Notes: generated by a model not told the origin, from the letters alone. A DNA stretch of 64,000 nucleotides from Pelagibacterium flavum (GCF_025854335.1 NZ_CP107716.1:2597001-2661000), one strand, 5' to 3'; positions 50,757-61,850 are shown, counted from the stretch's first letter. Numbers and translations: made by a program.

Positions 50757-51131
50757 ATGCCCCTTTACGAACACATCTTTCTGTCGCGGCAGGACGTCTC
50801 CGCGCAGCAGGTCGAAGACCTGACCAAGACCTATACCGACCTGCTGGCCGAAAACGGCGGCAAGGTTGCAAAGTCGGAATACTGGGGGGTCAAGTCGCTC
50901 TCCTACCGCATCAACAAGAACCGCAAGGCGCATTACACGCTGCTCAATATCGAAGCCCCGGCGACCGCCGTTGCCGAGATGGAGCGCCAGATGCGCATCA
51001 ACGAAGACGTGCTGCGCTTCATGACCATCCGCGTGGATGAGCACGAAGAAGGCCCTTCGGTGATGATGCAGAAGCGTGACCGTGACGACCGCCCCGGTGG
51101 CGACCGTCCCCGCGGCCCGCGCCGGTTTTAA
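50757..51131 (+). CDS. rpsF: 30S ribosomal protein bS6
   Basis: 124 residues ([29 protein letters not shown]...[19 protein letters not shown]), with a charged C-terminal tail. First gene of the rpsF-rpsR-rplI operon. The 50600-50756 leader contains GGAGGCTCCGCGCC-type pairing that might be an S6:S18 autoregulatory structure; I cannot confirm it. Confidence 0.97.
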   Translation: MPLYEHIFLSRQDVSAQQVEDLTKTYTDLLAENGGKVAKSEYWGVKSLSYRINKNRKAHYTLLNIEAPATAVAEMERQMRINEDVLRFMTIRVDEHEEGPSVMMQKRDRDDRPGGDRPRGPRRF

Positions 51132-51145
51132 GGAGTAGATGAGCT

Positions 51146-51400
51146 ATGGCTATTCGTGATCTTACCCAGTCGCAGACCCGTCGCCCCTTCCAGCGCCGCC
51201 GCAAGACCTGCCCGTTCTCGGGCGCCAATGCACCGACCATCGACTACAAGGATGTTCGCCTGCTGCAGCGCTATGTTTCCGAGCGCGGCAAGATTGTTCC
51301 CTCGCGCATCACGGCCGTTTCGGCCAAGAAGCAGCGCGAGCTGGCCCGTGCCATCAAGCGTTCGCGCTTTCTGGGCCTTCTGCCCTACGCAGTGAAATAA
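51146..51400 (+). CDS. rpsR: 30S ribosomal protein bS18
   Basis: 84 residues, [15 protein letters not shown]...[42 protein letters not shown] is diagnostic. Co-transcribed with rpsF; S6 and S18 bind as a pair in the 30S platform. Confidence 0.97.
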   Translation: MAIRDLTQSQTRRPFQRRRKTCPFSGANAPTIDYKDVRLLQRYVSERGKIVPSRITAVSAKKQRELARAIKRSRFLGLLPYAVK

Positions 51401-51487
51401 GCAGCTCTTGCTGCATTCGTTGGGGGCTGGAAATCGGTCCGGCCCTCTAACCGCCTCCTGCAGGCGGGACAGCATTGGAGAAAACAA

Positions 51488-52099
51488 ATGAAAGTTATCC
51501 TTCTCGAACGCGTGGGCCGCATGGGCACCATCGGCGACGAAGTGACCGTCAAAGACGGTTTTGCCCGCAACTTCCTTTTGCCGCAGGGCAAGGCGCTTCG
51601 CGCTTCTGAAGCCAACCGCGCCAAGTTCGAGGCCGAACGCCAGACCATCGAAGCGCGCAATGCCGAACGTCGCTCGGAAGCTGAAAAGAACGCCGCGTCG
51701 CTCGACGGCAAGACCATTGTCATGGTGCGTCAGGCCGGCGAAACCGGCCAGCTCTACGGTTCGGTTTCGGCCCGCGATATTGCCGACGCCCTTCTGGCCG
51801 ATGGCGAAAAGGTCGAACGCAACCAGGTCGACCTCGAAGGCCCGATCAAGACCGTCGGCCTGCACGAGGTTGCTCTGAACCTGCACGCCGAAGTTGCGGT
51901 CAAGATCACCGTTAACGTCGCCCGCTCGTCGGACGAGGCCGAGCGTCAGGCCGCTGGTGAAAACCTGGCCCGCAAGGACTATAATGACGAAGAAGAGGAG
52001 TTCGTCTCCCTCGCCGATATGGAAGACGAAGATGACGATGCCACGCAGAACGAAGCCGCCACAGCGGCCGAGGAAATCGAGCGTCAGCAGGACGCGTAA
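51488..52099 (+). CDS. rplI: 50S ribosomal protein bL9
   Basis: 203 residues. N-terminal domain [35 protein letters not shown] is diagnostic. It is longer than E. coli L9 (149) because of a strongly acidic C-terminal extension of about 50 residues ([22 protein letters not shown]), as is common in this class. Followed by a strong terminator. Confidence 0.96.
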   Translation: MKVILLERVGRMGTIGDEVTVKDGFARNFLLPQGKALRASEANRAKFEAERQTIEARNAERRSEAEKNAASLDGKTIVMVRQAGETGQLYGSVSARDIADALLADGEKVERNQVDLEGPIKTVGLHEVALNLHAEVAVKITVNVARSSDEAERQAAGENLARKDYNDEEEEFVSLADMEDEDDDATQNEAATAAEEIERQQDA

Positions 52100-52119
52100 G
52101 CGTTCCGCATCATCGAATC

Positions 52120-52149
52120 AAAAGGCCGGGCCCTGCGCCCGGCCTTTTT
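52120..52149 (+). terminator. Rho-independent terminator after rplI
   Basis: AAAAGGCCGGGC-cctgc-GCCCGGCCTTTTT. Perfect stem with A- and T-runs about 20 bases after the rplI stop. Confidence 0.9.
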
Positions 52150-52285
52150 GTTTGTCGAGGCAGGGGGAAAGTTATCCCCGTCCTTAACAGGGAAGCGAAT
52201 CAGGTAGACTGACATTGGCATCTTCTCCTTGCCTGCCGACGCGGCGCGGTTAAGAGAGTGTGAACACCAATTCCAAGAGACCGTA

Positions 52286-53776
52286 ATGGAAGCTGTGAGA
52301 CGGCTCGCGCCCGTCACGACCGAATCCGAGCCAAAATACAAGACTGCCCCGCATAACATAGAGGCGGAGCAGGCCTTGCTGGGCGCGATTCTGGTCAACA
52401 ACGAAGCGTTCTATCGCGTCTCAGACTTTCTCGAGCCCGATCATTTCTATGAGCAGATTCACCGGGCGATCTTCGAGGTGTGCGGCAAGATCATCCGGGC
52501 GGGCAAGACAGCGACCCCGGTGACGGCAAAGACCTATTTGCCCGACGATCTGCTCGAAGGCGTCACCATGGCGCAGTATCTGGCGCGGCTGGCTGCGGAA
52601 GCGACCACGGTTCTCAATGCCGCCGACTATGGGCAGGCGATCTACGATCTGGCGATCCGGCGCAATCTGATCCTGATCGGCGAGGAGGTGATGGACACCG
52701 CCTATAACGCCGATGTGGAAAGCTCGGCCCAGATCCAGATCGAGGAGGCCGAAAAGCGACTGTTCGATCTGGCCGAAAAGGGCCGTTACGATGGTGGTTT
52801 CCAGGGCTTCAACCAGGCGCTGATCGAAGCGATCAACATGGCGGGCGAAGCCTATTCCCGCGACGGATCGCTTTCGGGAACTGCGACGGGGCTGACAGAT
52901 CTCGACAGGCTGATGGGCGGGCTGCAGCGCTCGGATCTGATTATCCTTGCGGCGCGTCCTGCCATGGGCAAGACCTCGCTGGCCACCAATATCGCGTTTT
53001 CGGTGGCCAAGGCCTACAAGGCAGAGCCAACGCCTGACGGGCACATGAAAACCGTCAATGGCGGGGTCGTAGGGTTCTTTTCGCTCGAAATGAGCGCTGA
53101 ACAGCTCGCGACGCGCGTCCTGGCCGAGCAGTCGGAGATTTCATCGTCCGATATCCGGCGCGGCAATATTCACGAGAGCCAGTACACAAAGCTGGTGGAC
53201 ACCTCGAACCTGATGGCCCAGGTGCCGCTCTATATCGACGATACGGGCGGCATCTCGATCGCGCAGCTTTCAGCGCGCGCGCGGCGATTGAAGCGGCAGA
53301 AGGGGCTAGACCTGCTGATCGTCGACTATCTGCAGCTTCTATCGGGCTCGAAAAAGGCCGGTGAGAACCGCGTGCAGGAGCTGACGGAAATCACCACGGG
53401 CCTCAAGGCGCTGGCCAAGGAACTCGAGGTTCCCATCATCGCCCTCTCCCAGCTGTCGCGCCAGGTGGAAAACCGCGAGGACAAGCATCCTCAGCTCGCC
53501 GATCTTCGCGAATCGGGATCGATCGAGCAGGATGCCGACGTGGTGCTGTTCGTCTATCGCGAGGAGTATTATCTGGGCAACAAGGAGCCCAAGGAAGGCA
53601 CACAGGAACATCTCGAATGGCAGGCCGAGATGGAAAAGGTGCATGGGCGGGCCGAAGTGATCATCGCCAAGCAGCGTCACGGCCCCACGGGCACCGTGCA
53701 GTTGCACTTCCAGGCCAACCTCACACGGTTCTCGAACCTGGCGCGCGAGGATTATCTGCCGACGCGCGGCGAGTAA
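52286..53776 (+). CDS. dnaB: replicative DNA helicase DnaB
   Basis: 496 residues from the ATG at 52286 (MEAVRRLAPVTTESEP). N-terminal DnaB domain (PHNIEAEQALLGAILVNNEAF), then the RecA-like helicase with Walker A ARPAMGKTSLATNIA, SLEMSAEQLATR and LLIVDYLQLL (Walker B). No intein in the P-loop region. Unwinds DNA ahead of the replisome. Confidence 0.96.
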   Translation: MEAVRRLAPVTTESEPKYKTAPHNIEAEQALLGAILVNNEAFYRVSDFLEPDHFYEQIHRAIFEVCGKIIRAGKTATPVTAKTYLPDDLLEGVTMAQYLARLAAEATTVLNAADYGQAIYDLAIRRNLILIGEEVMDTAYNADVESSAQIQIEEAEKRLFDLAEKGRYDGGFQGFNQALIEAINMAGEAYSRDGSLSGTATGLTDLDRLMGGLQRSDLIILAARPAMGKTSLATNIAFSVAKAYKAEPTPDGHMKTVNGGVVGFFSLEMSAEQLATRVLAEQSEISSSDIRRGNIHESQYTKLVDTSNLMAQVPLYIDDTGGISIAQLSARARRLKRQKGLDLLIVDYLQLLSGSKKAGENRVQELTEITTGLKALAKELEVPIIALSQLSRQVENREDKHPQLADLRESGSIEQDADVVLFVYREEYYLGNKEPKEGTQEHLEWQAEMEKVHGRAEVIIAKQRHGPTGTVQLHFQANLTRFSNLAREDYLPTRGE

Positions 53777-53845
53777 GTCCTTGCCCGGCTTGCCGCGCCC
53801 GTCGGTTTCGCGCTACGCCAGACCGGAAGGGATTCGGCGGACGTC

Positions 53846-54979
53846 ATGACCAGTTCAAAGAGCATTCTCGGTGGCGGCATCACCATCGACCTGGACGCTA
53901 TCGTGCGCAACTGGAAGGCGCTCGATACGGTATCGGGCAAATCGCTGACTGGGGCCGTGCTCAAGGCCGACGGCTATGGCACGGGCGCGAAAGCGGTCGG
54001 TCGAGCCCTTTACAAAGCCGGAGCGCGATTCTTTTTCGTTGCGACGCCCGATGAAGGCGTGGCGCTGCGTGAGGCAATCCCCGACGCGTTCATTTTCGTC
54101 CTCGATGGGCTGATTCCGCGCACCGCGGCAGACTATGCGGCGCATGGACTGATGCCGGTGCTAGCCTCGATGAGTCAGTTGACCGAGTGGCTCGATTTCT
54201 GCCTCAACCGGGGCAAGGCGGCGCCGGCGGCGCTGCATTTCGACACCGGGTTCAACCGCGTCGGCTTCCGGATGAAGGAGGCCGAACTGGTGCGGCGCGA
54301 GCTTGACCAGTCGGGTTTCGAGCCGCAGATGATCATGAGCCACTTTGCCTGCGCCGATCAGCCAAGCCACGAAATGACGCGCAAGCAGAACGGGCTGTTC
54401 CAGGGTTTGCTCAACCATTTCCCCGACATCCCAGCCTCGATCGCCAATTCGGCGGCGGTGATGAGTTCGAAGGACTATCACTATCATCTCGTGCGGCCTG
54501 GCATTGCGATATATGGCGGGAGGGCCATCAACGGGCGGCCTAATCCGATGGCGCCGGTGATTTCGATGGACGTCCCGATCCTGCAGATCAAGGATGCGCG
54601 GATCGGGGAAACCGTGGGCTATGGCGCGGCCTATCGCCTGCGTCGTGACACGCGCATCGCCATCATGGCGCTGGGCTACGCGGACGGGTATTTCCGCGGG
54701 CTTTCGGGCATTGGCGGGCAGATGGGCGGACGGGTTGCCGTCAACGGCACAATCGTCCCGGTGCTGGGGCGGGTCTCGATGGACATGACAGCCATCGACA
54801 TCACCGATGTGCCGGGGCTTATCCAGCCGGGAGATCCTGTGGAAATTCTCGGGCCCAACATCTCGATCGACGACGTGGCCGATGCGGCGCGGACCATCGG
54901 GTACGAAGTGCTGACGACGCTCAACGGTCGTTTCCCGCGCACTTACGCAAACGTGCCGGACGGCGTGTCGCTCGATTGA
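53846..54979 (+). CDS. alr: alanine racemase
   Basis: 377 residues. PLP lysine in AVLKADGYGTGAKAVG, catalytic Tyr in VGYGAAYRLR, and the RPGIAIYGG signature. Makes D-alanine for peptidoglycan. Single gene between dnaB and radA. Confidence 0.95.
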   Translation: MTSSKSILGGGITIDLDAIVRNWKALDTVSGKSLTGAVLKADGYGTGAKAVGRALYKAGARFFFVATPDEGVALREAIPDAFIFVLDGLIPRTAADYAAHGLMPVLASMSQLTEWLDFCLNRGKAAPAALHFDTGFNRVGFRMKEAELVRRELDQSGFEPQMIMSHFACADQPSHEMTRKQNGLFQGLLNHFPDIPASIANSAAVMSSKDYHYHLVRPGIAIYGGRAINGRPNPMAPVISMDVPILQIKDARIGETVGYGAAYRLRRDTRIAIMALGYADGYFRGLSGIGGQMGGRVAVNGTIVPVLGRVSMDMTAIDITDVPGLIQPGDPVEILGPNISIDDVADAARTIGYEVLTTLNGRFPRTYANVPDGVSLD

Positions 54980-55055
54980 GATTTGTTCTCAATTTGTTCT
55001 TGATCGAAACCCACCCGGATAATAGGGTCGTTTCGACTTAGATTCGGGACGATCC

Positions 55056-56450
55056 TTGGCCAAGCTCAAATCCAGTTATGTCTGCCAATCCTGTGGCGCA
55101 GTCACCCCGCGCTGGGCGGGGCGGTGCGAGGCGTGCGGAGAGTGGAACTCGATTGTCGAGGAAGTCGCGACGTCGGGGGTCGGTGCCGGGCCCAAGGCAG
55201 CGGTCGCTTCGGGACGTCCGGTGGAACTGGTGCCGCTTTCGGGCGACAGCGAAGACGCCATCCGCATCGAGAGCAAGAATGGCGAGCTCGATCGCGTGCT
55301 TGGCGGCGGGTTCGTCATGGGATCGGCCATCCTCGTAGGGGGCGACCCGGGAATCGGTAAATCGACGCTGCTTTTGCAGGCGGCGGCTTCGCTGGCGCGG
55401 CAGGGCAAGCGGGTCATCTATATTTCAGGGGAAGAGGCGATTGCCCAGGTCCGGCTGCGCGCCGCACGGCTGGGCGTGGCCGACGCGCCAGTGGAACTGG
55501 CCAGCGAAACCCATGTCGAGACTATCCTCGCCACCATCGAGAAGGGCAAGGCGCCAGATCTGGTGATCATCGATTCTATCCAGACCTGCTGGACCGAGCG
55601 GGTGGAAAGCGCGCCCGGAACTGTAACACAGGTGCGCACCAGTGCGCAGGCGCTGACCCGGTTCGCCAAGAAGTCGGGCTCGGCGGTGGTGCTGGTGGGG
55701 CATGTCACCAAGGACGGACAGATCGCCGGACCGCGGGTGGTCGAGCATATGGTCGATGCCGTGCTCTATTTCGAAGGCGACACCTCGCTGACCTACCGTA
55801 TCCTGCGCGGGGTCAAGAACCGCTATGGCGCGACCGACGAGATCGGGGTGTTCGAGATGGTGGGCTCGGGGTTGCGCGAAGTGCCCAACCCTTCGGCGCT
55901 GTTTCTCGATCAACGCGATTCCGGGGCGGCAGGCTCGGCAGTGTTCGCCGGGGTCGAGGGCACGCGGCCCGTGCTGGTGGAAATCCAGGCGCTGGTTGCC
56001 CCTTCCCCGCTCGGCACGCCCCGCCGGGCCGTTGTGGGCTGGGATTCCGCGCGTCTCTCGATGGTTCTGGCGGTTCTCGAAACGCGGTGCGGGGTGCGGA
56101 TCGGGGCCAACGACATCTATCTCAATGTGGCGGGCGGGCTCAAAGTCAACGAACCGGCGGCCGATCTTGCCGTGGCGGCGGCGCTGATCTCATCGCTCAC
56201 CAATTCCCCCCTGCCCGCCGATGCCGTCTATTTCGGCGAAGTCAGCCTTTCTGGTGGCATCCGGCCTGTGGTGCACGCCAATCTGCGGGTGCGCGAAGCG
56301 GCAAAACTGGGATTCGGGTCTGTGCATACGGCCAGGCTCAACGCCAAGGAGCGAACTGACGGGGTGGCGCTCAACGAGTTTTCGGCGCTGGCCGAGTTGG
56401 TTGGCCGGATCGCGGCGGCTGGCGAGCGGAACGTGGCCGAGGCCGACTGA
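55056..56450 (+). CDS. radA: DNA repair protein RadA
   Basis: 464 residues, TTG start (MAKLKSSYVCQSCG). C4 zinc finger (CQSCG...CEACGEW), RecA-like ATPase with Walker A GDPGIGKST, the RadA motif KNRYGATDEIGVF and a Lon-like C-terminal domain. Helicase for branch migration in recombination repair. Confidence 0.96.
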   Translation: MAKLKSSYVCQSCGAVTPRWAGRCEACGEWNSIVEEVATSGVGAGPKAAVASGRPVELVPLSGDSEDAIRIESKNGELDRVLGGGFVMGSAILVGGDPGIGKSTLLLQAAASLARQGKRVIYISGEEAIAQVRLRAARLGVADAPVELASETHVETILATIEKGKAPDLVIIDSIQTCWTERVESAPGTVTQVRTSAQALTRFAKKSGSAVVLVGHVTKDGQIAGPRVVEHMVDAVLYFEGDTSLTYRILRGVKNRYGATDEIGVFEMVGSGLREVPNPSALFLDQRDSGAAGSAVFAGVEGTRPVLVEIQALVAPSPLGTPRRAVVGWDSARLSMVLAVLETRCGVRIGANDIYLNVAGGLKVNEPAADLAVAAALISSLTNSPLPADAVYFGEVSLSGGIRPVVHANLRVREAAKLGFGSVHTARLNAKERTDGVALNEFSALAELVGRIAAAGERNVAEAD

Positions 56451-56561
56451 TTTTGGGACGTGGTGTCGGTAAGCCTTGGAAATCCCATGCAATCGCTTGG
56501 CTTTGCCACATTTAACCGCTAAACGGACAGTCAAACAGGGCTTGCTGGAGAACCGTCCCCC

Positions 56562-57170
56562 ATGCTGACCGCTTTCGACATCGCCGTCGGAATTCTCGTT
56601 CTGATTTCCGCACTGCTGGCGACGGCGCGCGGGCTGACCCGTGAAGTGCTATCGCTCGTCACCTGGGCCGGTGCGGCCGCTTTTGCCGCCTACATGTTCT
56701 TTTACCAGCCCCAGATCGCTCAGGAGTTCGTGGCCGATCCGCTGTGGGCCAATATCGCCACGGTGGTGGTGAGCTTTATTCTGGCGCTGATCATCCTGCA
56801 CCTTTTGACCATGAAGATCGGAGATTTCATCACCGATTCCAAACTCGGGCCGCTCGATCGCACGCTCGGCTTCGTGTTCGGTGCGTTGCGCGGCATTCTG
56901 ATTGCGGTGGTCGTTGTGATCTTTGCCGATTGGCTGATCGGTGAAAATCCGCCTAACCTGCCTTGGTATGGCGAGGCGCAATCGTTGCCGACCCTGCGCT
57001 CGCTGGGTGACGGGCTTATCTCGCTGCTGCCGGAAAATCTCGAGGAACAGGTCAACGATCTGCTTCAGGGTGGCGGGCCGATCGAAGACCCGATCATCAA
57101 CGATGAAAGCGCCAATGATCCGCAGCCGGATACCACACCGGAGCCGCCGGCGGCGATCAACGGAGTGTGA
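56562..57170 (+). CDS. cvpA: CvpA-family membrane protein
   Basis: 202 residues. Four transmembrane helices in the first 135 residues (FDIAVGILVLISALLATARGLTREVLSLVTWAGAA), then an acidic soluble tail. Adjacent to purF as in most proteobacteria. CvpA affects envelope integrity and colicin V production in E. coli. Confidence 0.9.
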   Translation: MLTAFDIAVGILVLISALLATARGLTREVLSLVTWAGAAAFAAYMFFYQPQIAQEFVADPLWANIATVVVSFILALIILHLLTMKIGDFITDSKLGPLDRTLGFVFGALRGILIAVVVVIFADWLIGENPPNLPWYGEAQSLPTLRSLGDGLISLLPENLEEQVNDLLQGGGPIEDPIINDESANDPQPDTTPEPPAAINGV

Positions 57171-57297
57171 TATCGCCGCAGGCGGTATCGAGCCGTGTTG
57201 ACTTGAATGGGTCGGGAGCGTAAGCCCCCGATTGACGGAGCGATTTTTGCGAAGCGCGCAAGGCTTTCCGAACCGCTCCTTTTATGTCCTCGCATCA

Positions 57298-58824
57298 ATG
57301 GTGGATAATTTGAGCACGCTCCACGCGACGACAGGCGATCACCTTAAAGGTCTTGCCCTTGAGATGGACGGCGACACGCTGCGCGAAGAGTGCGGCGTGT
57401 TCGGCATTTTGGGGCACGATGACGCGGCGGCGCTGACCGCGCTGGGGCTGCATGCCCTTCAGCATCGCGGACAGGAAGCCGCCGGCATCGTCTCTTTCGA
57501 CGGCAAGCGCTTCAGTTCCGAGCGACATCTGGGCCTGGTCGGCGATCACTTTACCGACGCCGCCACTCTCGGACGACTACCCGGCAACATCGCCATGGGC
57601 CATGTTCGCTATTCGACGACGGGGGAAACCGTGCTGCGCAATGTGCAGCCGCTGTTTGCAGAACTGGAAGTCGGCGGCATCGCCATTGCGCATAATGGCA
57701 ATTTGACCAATGGGCTTTCGCTGCGCAAGCGGCTGATCGCGCAGGGCGCCATATGCCAATCGACTTCGGACACCGAAGTCGTGCTGCATCTGATCGCGCG
57801 TTCACAGCGCACCCGCTCGGCCGACCGGTTCATCGATGCGCTGGGCGCTATCGAAGGCGCCTACGCCATGGTCGCCATGACGCGCACCAAGCTGATCGGG
57901 GCGCGCGATCCCAACGGCATCCGCCCGCTTGTTCTGGGCGATCTCGACGGCAAGCCGATCTTTGCCTCGGAAAGCTGCGCCCTCGACATCATCGGCGCGA
58001 AATTCGTACGCGACGTCGAAAATGGCGAAGTGATCGTGTGCGAAATTCAAAAGGACGGCTCGATTTCCATCGACAGTTTCAAGCCGTTCAAAGCGCGCCC
58101 CGAGCGCGTATGCCTTTTCGAATATGTCTATTTCGCACGGCCGGATTCGGTGGTTTCGGGGCGTTCGGTCTATGCGGCACGCAAATCCATGGGCATCAAT
58201 CTGGCCAAGGAAAGCCCGATCGAGGCCGATGTCGTGGTTCCGGTTCCCGATGGCGGCACGCCGGCGGCGCTGGGCTATGCGCAGCAATCGGGCATACCGT
58301 TCGAATACGGGATCATCCGCAATCATTATGTGGGCCGTACCTTTATCGAGCCGACGCAATCGATCCGGGCGCTTGGCGTCAAGCTCAAGCATTCGGCCAA
58401 TCGGGCGGTGATTGAGGGCAAGCGTGTGGTGCTGGTTGACGATTCCATCGTGCGCGGCACGACCTCGCTGAAAATCGTGCAGATGATCCGCGATGCGGGC
58501 GCCAAGGAAGTCCACATTCGTGTGGCCAGCCCGATGATCTATCATTCCGATTATTACGGCATCGACACACCCGATCCCGACAAGCTGCTGGCAAACCAGT
58601 ACGCGACGCTCGAGGACATGTGCCGCTATATCGGCGCGGATTCGCTGGAATTCCTTTCGATTGACGGGCTCTATCTCGCCGTGGGCGGGGAAAAGCGCAA
58701 TCCAAAGGCGCCCCAATTCACCGACCATTATTTCACCGGCGATTACCCCACGCCGCTCACCGATCTGGAGGGTCGCGACAAGAACGATCCTAAGCAGATT
58801 TCGATGCTGAGAGAAGCCGTATAG
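57298..58824 (+). CDS. purF: amidophosphoribosyltransferase
   Basis: 508 residues from the ATG at 57298; ATG 57232 and 57364 are alternatives. The mature Cys nucleophile is in REECGVFGILGHDDAA after a short propeptide. PRPP site VVLVDDSIVRGTTSLK and substrate region FEYVYFARPDSVVSGRSVY are present. Commits PRPP to purine synthesis. Confidence 0.93.
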   Translation: MVDNLSTLHATTGDHLKGLALEMDGDTLREECGVFGILGHDDAAALTALGLHALQHRGQEAAGIVSFDGKRFSSERHLGLVGDHFTDAATLGRLPGNIAMGHVRYSTTGETVLRNVQPLFAELEVGGIAIAHNGNLTNGLSLRKRLIAQGAICQSTSDTEVVLHLIARSQRTRSADRFIDALGAIEGAYAMVAMTRTKLIGARDPNGIRPLVLGDLDGKPIFASESCALDIIGAKFVRDVENGEVIVCEIQKDGSISIDSFKPFKARPERVCLFEYVYFARPDSVVSGRSVYAARKSMGINLAKESPIEADVVVPVPDGGTPAALGYAQQSGIPFEYGIIRNHYVGRTFIEPTQSIRALGVKLKHSANRAVIEGKRVVLVDDSIVRGTTSLKIVQMIRDAGAKEVHIRVASPMIYHSDYYGIDTPDPDKLLANQYATLEDMCRYIGADSLEFLSIDGLYLAVGGEKRNPKAPQFTDHYFTGDYPTPLTDLEGRDKNDPKQISMLREAV

Positions 58825-58825
58825 C

Positions 58826-59557
58826 ATGACTGATAACAAAGACCTTGCCGGCCGCGTGGTGTTGGTGACCGGCGCCTCGCGCGGGCTGGGCTATGCCGCC
58901 GCCAAGAACGCCGCCTCGCGCGGAGCCCATGTGATCGCTGTTGCGCGAACCGTCGGCGGGCTGGAAGATCTCGACGATGATATCCAGGCTCTGGGTTCAT
59001 CGACGACGCTGGTGCCGATGGATCTGACCGATGGGGAAGCCATCGATCGGCTGGGTGCTGCGATATTCGAGCGCTGGGGCCAACTCGATGGGCTGATCGG
59101 CAATGCCGGTGCGCTGGGCGTATTGAGCCCCCTACCCCATATCGCGCCCAAGGATTTCGCCAACGTCTTTGCGGTCAACGTAGAAGCCAATTACCGGCTG
59201 ATCCGTTCGCTGGATCTGTTGCTGCGCCAGTCCGATGCGGGGCGCGCGGTGTTTATCTCCTCGGGCGCCGCGCTTTCGGCCAAGCCCTATTGGGGGCTTT
59301 ATGCGGCATCGAAGGCGGCACTGGACGCAATGGTCAAATCCTATGCCGGGGAAATGGCCATCACTGAGGTGAAGGCCAATATCTTTTATCCCGGCCAGGT
59401 CCGCACCGCGATGCGCGCCAAGGCGATGCCGGGTGAAGACCCCAAGACGCTCCCCTCTCCCGATGAGGTTGCACCCAGGATCGTTGATCTGGTTTCGCCC
59501 GCTTACACGAAGACGGGCATGCGGGTGGACATCCTGCAGGGCGAAGAGCCGCTCTAA
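58826..59557 (+). CDS. short-chain dehydrogenase/reductase
   Basis: 243 residues. NAD(P) motif VLVTGASRGLGYAAAKNAA, NAGALG, catalytic Ser in ISSGAAL and YAASKAA. Resembles YciK-like oxidoreductases. One base after purF, so co-transcribed; the link is positional and conserved in relatives as I recall. Substrate unknown. Confidence 0.9.
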   Translation: MTDNKDLAGRVVLVTGASRGLGYAAAKNAASRGAHVIAVARTVGGLEDLDDDIQALGSSTTLVPMDLTDGEAIDRLGAAIFERWGQLDGLIGNAGALGVLSPLPHIAPKDFANVFAVNVEANYRLIRSLDLLLRQSDAGRAVFISSGAALSAKPYWGLYAASKAALDAMVKSYAGEMAITEVKANIFYPGQVRTAMRAKAMPGEDPKTLPSPDEVAPRIVDLVSPAYTKTGMRVDILQGEEPL

Positions 59558-59575
59558 AGCGCACTGTTTGAAAGG

Positions 59576-59606
59576 AAAAGGCCGGATGAAAATCCGGCCT
59601 TTTTCA
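59576..59606. terminator. bidirectional terminator between SDR and der
   Basis: GGAAAAGGCCGGAT-gaaa-ATCCGGCCTTTTTC. Perfect 11-bp stem with runs on both sides, between convergent genes. Confidence 0.9.
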
Positions 59607-59610
59607 ATTT

Positions 59611-61071
59611 CTATTTCCCGTCGTCATCGACGTAGGGGTTCTTGCCGCCGCGGACCCAGAGGCGGATGGGCGTTCCGGGCAAGTTGAAGTCCTCACGCAG
59701 ACCGTTGACGATGTAGCGTTGATACGCCTTGGGCAGGGCGTCGGGGCGTGAAGCAAAGACGATAAAGCTGGGCGGGCGCGTCTTGGCCTGGGTCATGTAG
59801 CGCAGTTTCAGCCGCCGGCCTGACACTGCCGGGGGCGGATGGTGTTCGGTCATGGCGGCGAGCCAGCGATTGAGCTTGGCGGTGCGGATCTTGACGTTCC
59901 AGGTCCGCTCGATCTCGAAAATCGCCTTCATCAGCTTGTCGATATTGCGGCCCTGCAGGCCCGACATGGTGACCAGCGGAATGCCCCGCAGCTGGGGCAG
60001 CAGGCGTTCGCATTCGGCGCGCAGTTCGAGGATCTTGGCGTTCTTGTCTTCGATCAGATCCCATTTGTTGACAGCAATGACCATGGCGCGACCTTCGCGC
60101 TCGACAAGATCGGCCAGAGCCAGATCCTGCTTTTCAAACGGGATGGTGGCATCGAGCAGCAGGACGACGACTTCGGCGTATTGGATCGAACGCAAGCTGT
60201 CGGAAACCGACAGTTTTTCGAGCTTTTTCTGTACGCGGGATTTGCGGCGGATGCCTGCGGTATCGACCAGGTTAATGACCCGGCCCTCCCATTCCCACGG
60301 GACCATGATCGAATCGCGGGTAATACCCGCTTCGGGGCCGGTCAGAAGGCGCTCTTCACCCACCATCCGATTGATGAGGGTCGACTTGCCGGCGTTTGGG
60401 CGCCCCACGATAGCGACGTTGAGATAGCGGTTGGGATTCCAGCGCATGGGCGCTGTGTCGCCCGCCAAATCCTCGCCCTCGTCTTCGTTGACATCCACAT
60501 CGACGGCGGGCTTTTGCACCATGTCGTAGTCGAATTCGGCCTCGGCGGCAGCGGCCTTGGCTTCGTCGGCCTTGTCGACGGCCTGGGATATGATGGAATA
60601 GAGATCGGCCAGGCCCAGCCCGTGCTCGGCGGAAAGCGGTATGGCTTCGCCGAAACCCAGCGCGTAGGCCTCGACCAGTCCGGCCTCTGCCGCGCGGCCC
60701 TCGGCCTTGTTGCCGATGACGTGGATTTCCTTGTCGGCCTTGCGCAGCAGGCGGGAGAAGTGCTCGTCTGTGGGGGTCAGGCCGGCGCGGGCGTCGATCA
60801 TGAACAAGATGACGTCGGCCTCGGCAATGGCCATTTCGGTCTGGCGGCGCATGCGCGCTTCGAGGCTGTCGTCATTGGCGTCTTCATAGCCGGCGGTGTC
60901 GACCAGCGTGAAGGTCAGATCGCCAATACGGCCCAGACCTTCGCGGCGGTCGCGGGTCACACCCGGCGTGTCGTCGACGATCGCGATTTTCCGGCCCACC
61001 AGCCGATTGAACAGGGTGGATTTGCCCACATTGGGGCGGCCGACGATGGCGACGGTTACATTCGCGCTCAT
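59611..61071 (-). CDS. der: GTPase Der (EngA)
   Basis: 486 residues. Two GTPase domains: G1 GRPNVGKST and [10 protein letters not shown]3 DTAGYED and DTAGIRRK, G4 NKAEGR and NKWDLI, linked by an acidic stretch (about 165-195) and followed by a KH-like domain. Essential in 50S ribosome maturation. Overlaps the upstream TPR gene by ATGA. Confidence 0.97.
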   Translation of the reverse strand: MSANVTVAIVGRPNVGKSTLFNRLVGRKIAIVDDTPGVTRDRREGLGRIGDLTFTLVDTAGYEDANDDSLEARMRRQTEMAIAEADVILFMIDARAGLTPTDEHFSRLLRKADKEIHVIGNKAEGRAAEAGLVEAYALGFGEAIPLSAEHGLGLADLYSIISQAVDKADEAKAAAAEAEFDYDMVQKPAVDVDVNEDEGEDLAGDTAPMRWNPNRYLNVAIVGRPNAGKSTLINRMVGEERLLTGPEAGITRDSIMVPWEWEGRVINLVDTAGIRRKSRVQKKLEKLSVSDSLRSIQYAEVVVLLLDATIPFEKQDLALADLVEREGRAMVIAVNKWDLIEDKNAKILELRAECERLLPQLRGIPLVTMSGLQGRNIDKLMKAIFEIERTWNVKIRTAKLNRWLAAMTEHHPPPAVSGRRLKLRYMTQAKTRPPSFIVFASRPDALPKAYQRYIVNGLREDFNLPGTPIRLWVRGGKNPYVDDDGK

Positions 61072-61850
61072 TGCTCGGATTCAGCTTCCAGCGGCTGGCC
61101 GAGCGTTTCAAGGCTCGGGGACTCGGCGGGAATGGCGATCTGCTCTGGCGCGGGCTCCATGGGCCCAGTGGCTCCAAGCAGGTCTTCGCTTACGTCCACG
61201 CCGGTCGAGGCAAGCTGTTCAAGATAGATAAAGGCGCGCAGCTGGATATCCTGGCCTGCGTTGGGGTCGGCGGCCATGGCTTCGAAATTGGCGCGTGCCT
61301 CTTCGATATTACCGGCCTTGTAATGAGCCAGCCCCAGCGCTTCACGGGCGCTATTGCGCATGGCGTTGTCTTCGCCGGTCAGGCCACCGACGCGCTGTTC
61401 GACGGCGCCAACATCGAGATAGTCCACGGCGAGGTAGCCACCCAGGACATAGGCCAGTTCGCGCAGCCGGCGCTGATCGAGGCTGGCGGCAAGCGCGTCA
61501 TAGGCTGCAATCGCCGCGTCGGGCTCGCCCTGTTCGGCCAGAAGCGCTGCTTCCTGGAAGCGCGCCAGAATCGCATAGCCTTCAGGGCCGCTCGCTTCGA
61601 GCTCGGCAAAGGCGGTCCGGGCACCGGCAATATCGCCGCTCTCGGCCATCTCCACCGCTGCATAATACTGGTCGGAAGCGTTGGCGGCGGTGCTCGATCG
61701 ATACCACTTCCAGACTTCGTTGGCCGCCACCAGCAAAACGATCAACACGGCGCCGCCGATGATGAACGGCGCAAAACGGCGCCAGAAGGCTTTCAGCTTG
61801 TCGCTGCGCAGTTCTTCTTCGACTTCGCGCAGGAAGGAATCGTCGCTCAT
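61068..61850 (-). CDS. membrane-anchored YfgM-like TPR protein
   Basis: 260 residues from the ATG at 61850. [26 protein letters not shown], one transmembrane helix (about 28-48), then TPR-like helices. This is the YfgM family, inner-membrane chaperone partner of SecYEG and BamB. Here the next gene is der, without bamB between them. A Glu-rich, Pro-containing C-terminal tail follows. Confidence 0.85.
   Translation of the reverse strand: MSDDSFLREVEEELRSDKLKAFWRRFAPFIIGGAVLIVLLVAANEVWKWYRSSTAANASDQYYAAVEMAESGDIAGARTAFAELEASGPEGYAILARFQEAALLAEQGEPDAAIAAYDALAASLDQRRLRELAYVLGGYLAVDYLDVGAVEQRVGGLTGEDNAMRNSAREALGLAHYKAGNIEEARANFEAMAADPNAGQDIQLRAFIYLEQLASTGVDVSEDLLGATGPMEPAPEQIAIPAESPSLETLGQPLEAESEQ

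Noticed and set aside
59839..61227. 462-codon open frame antisense to der
   Set aside because: der has both GTPase domains intact; the antisense product is a shadow.
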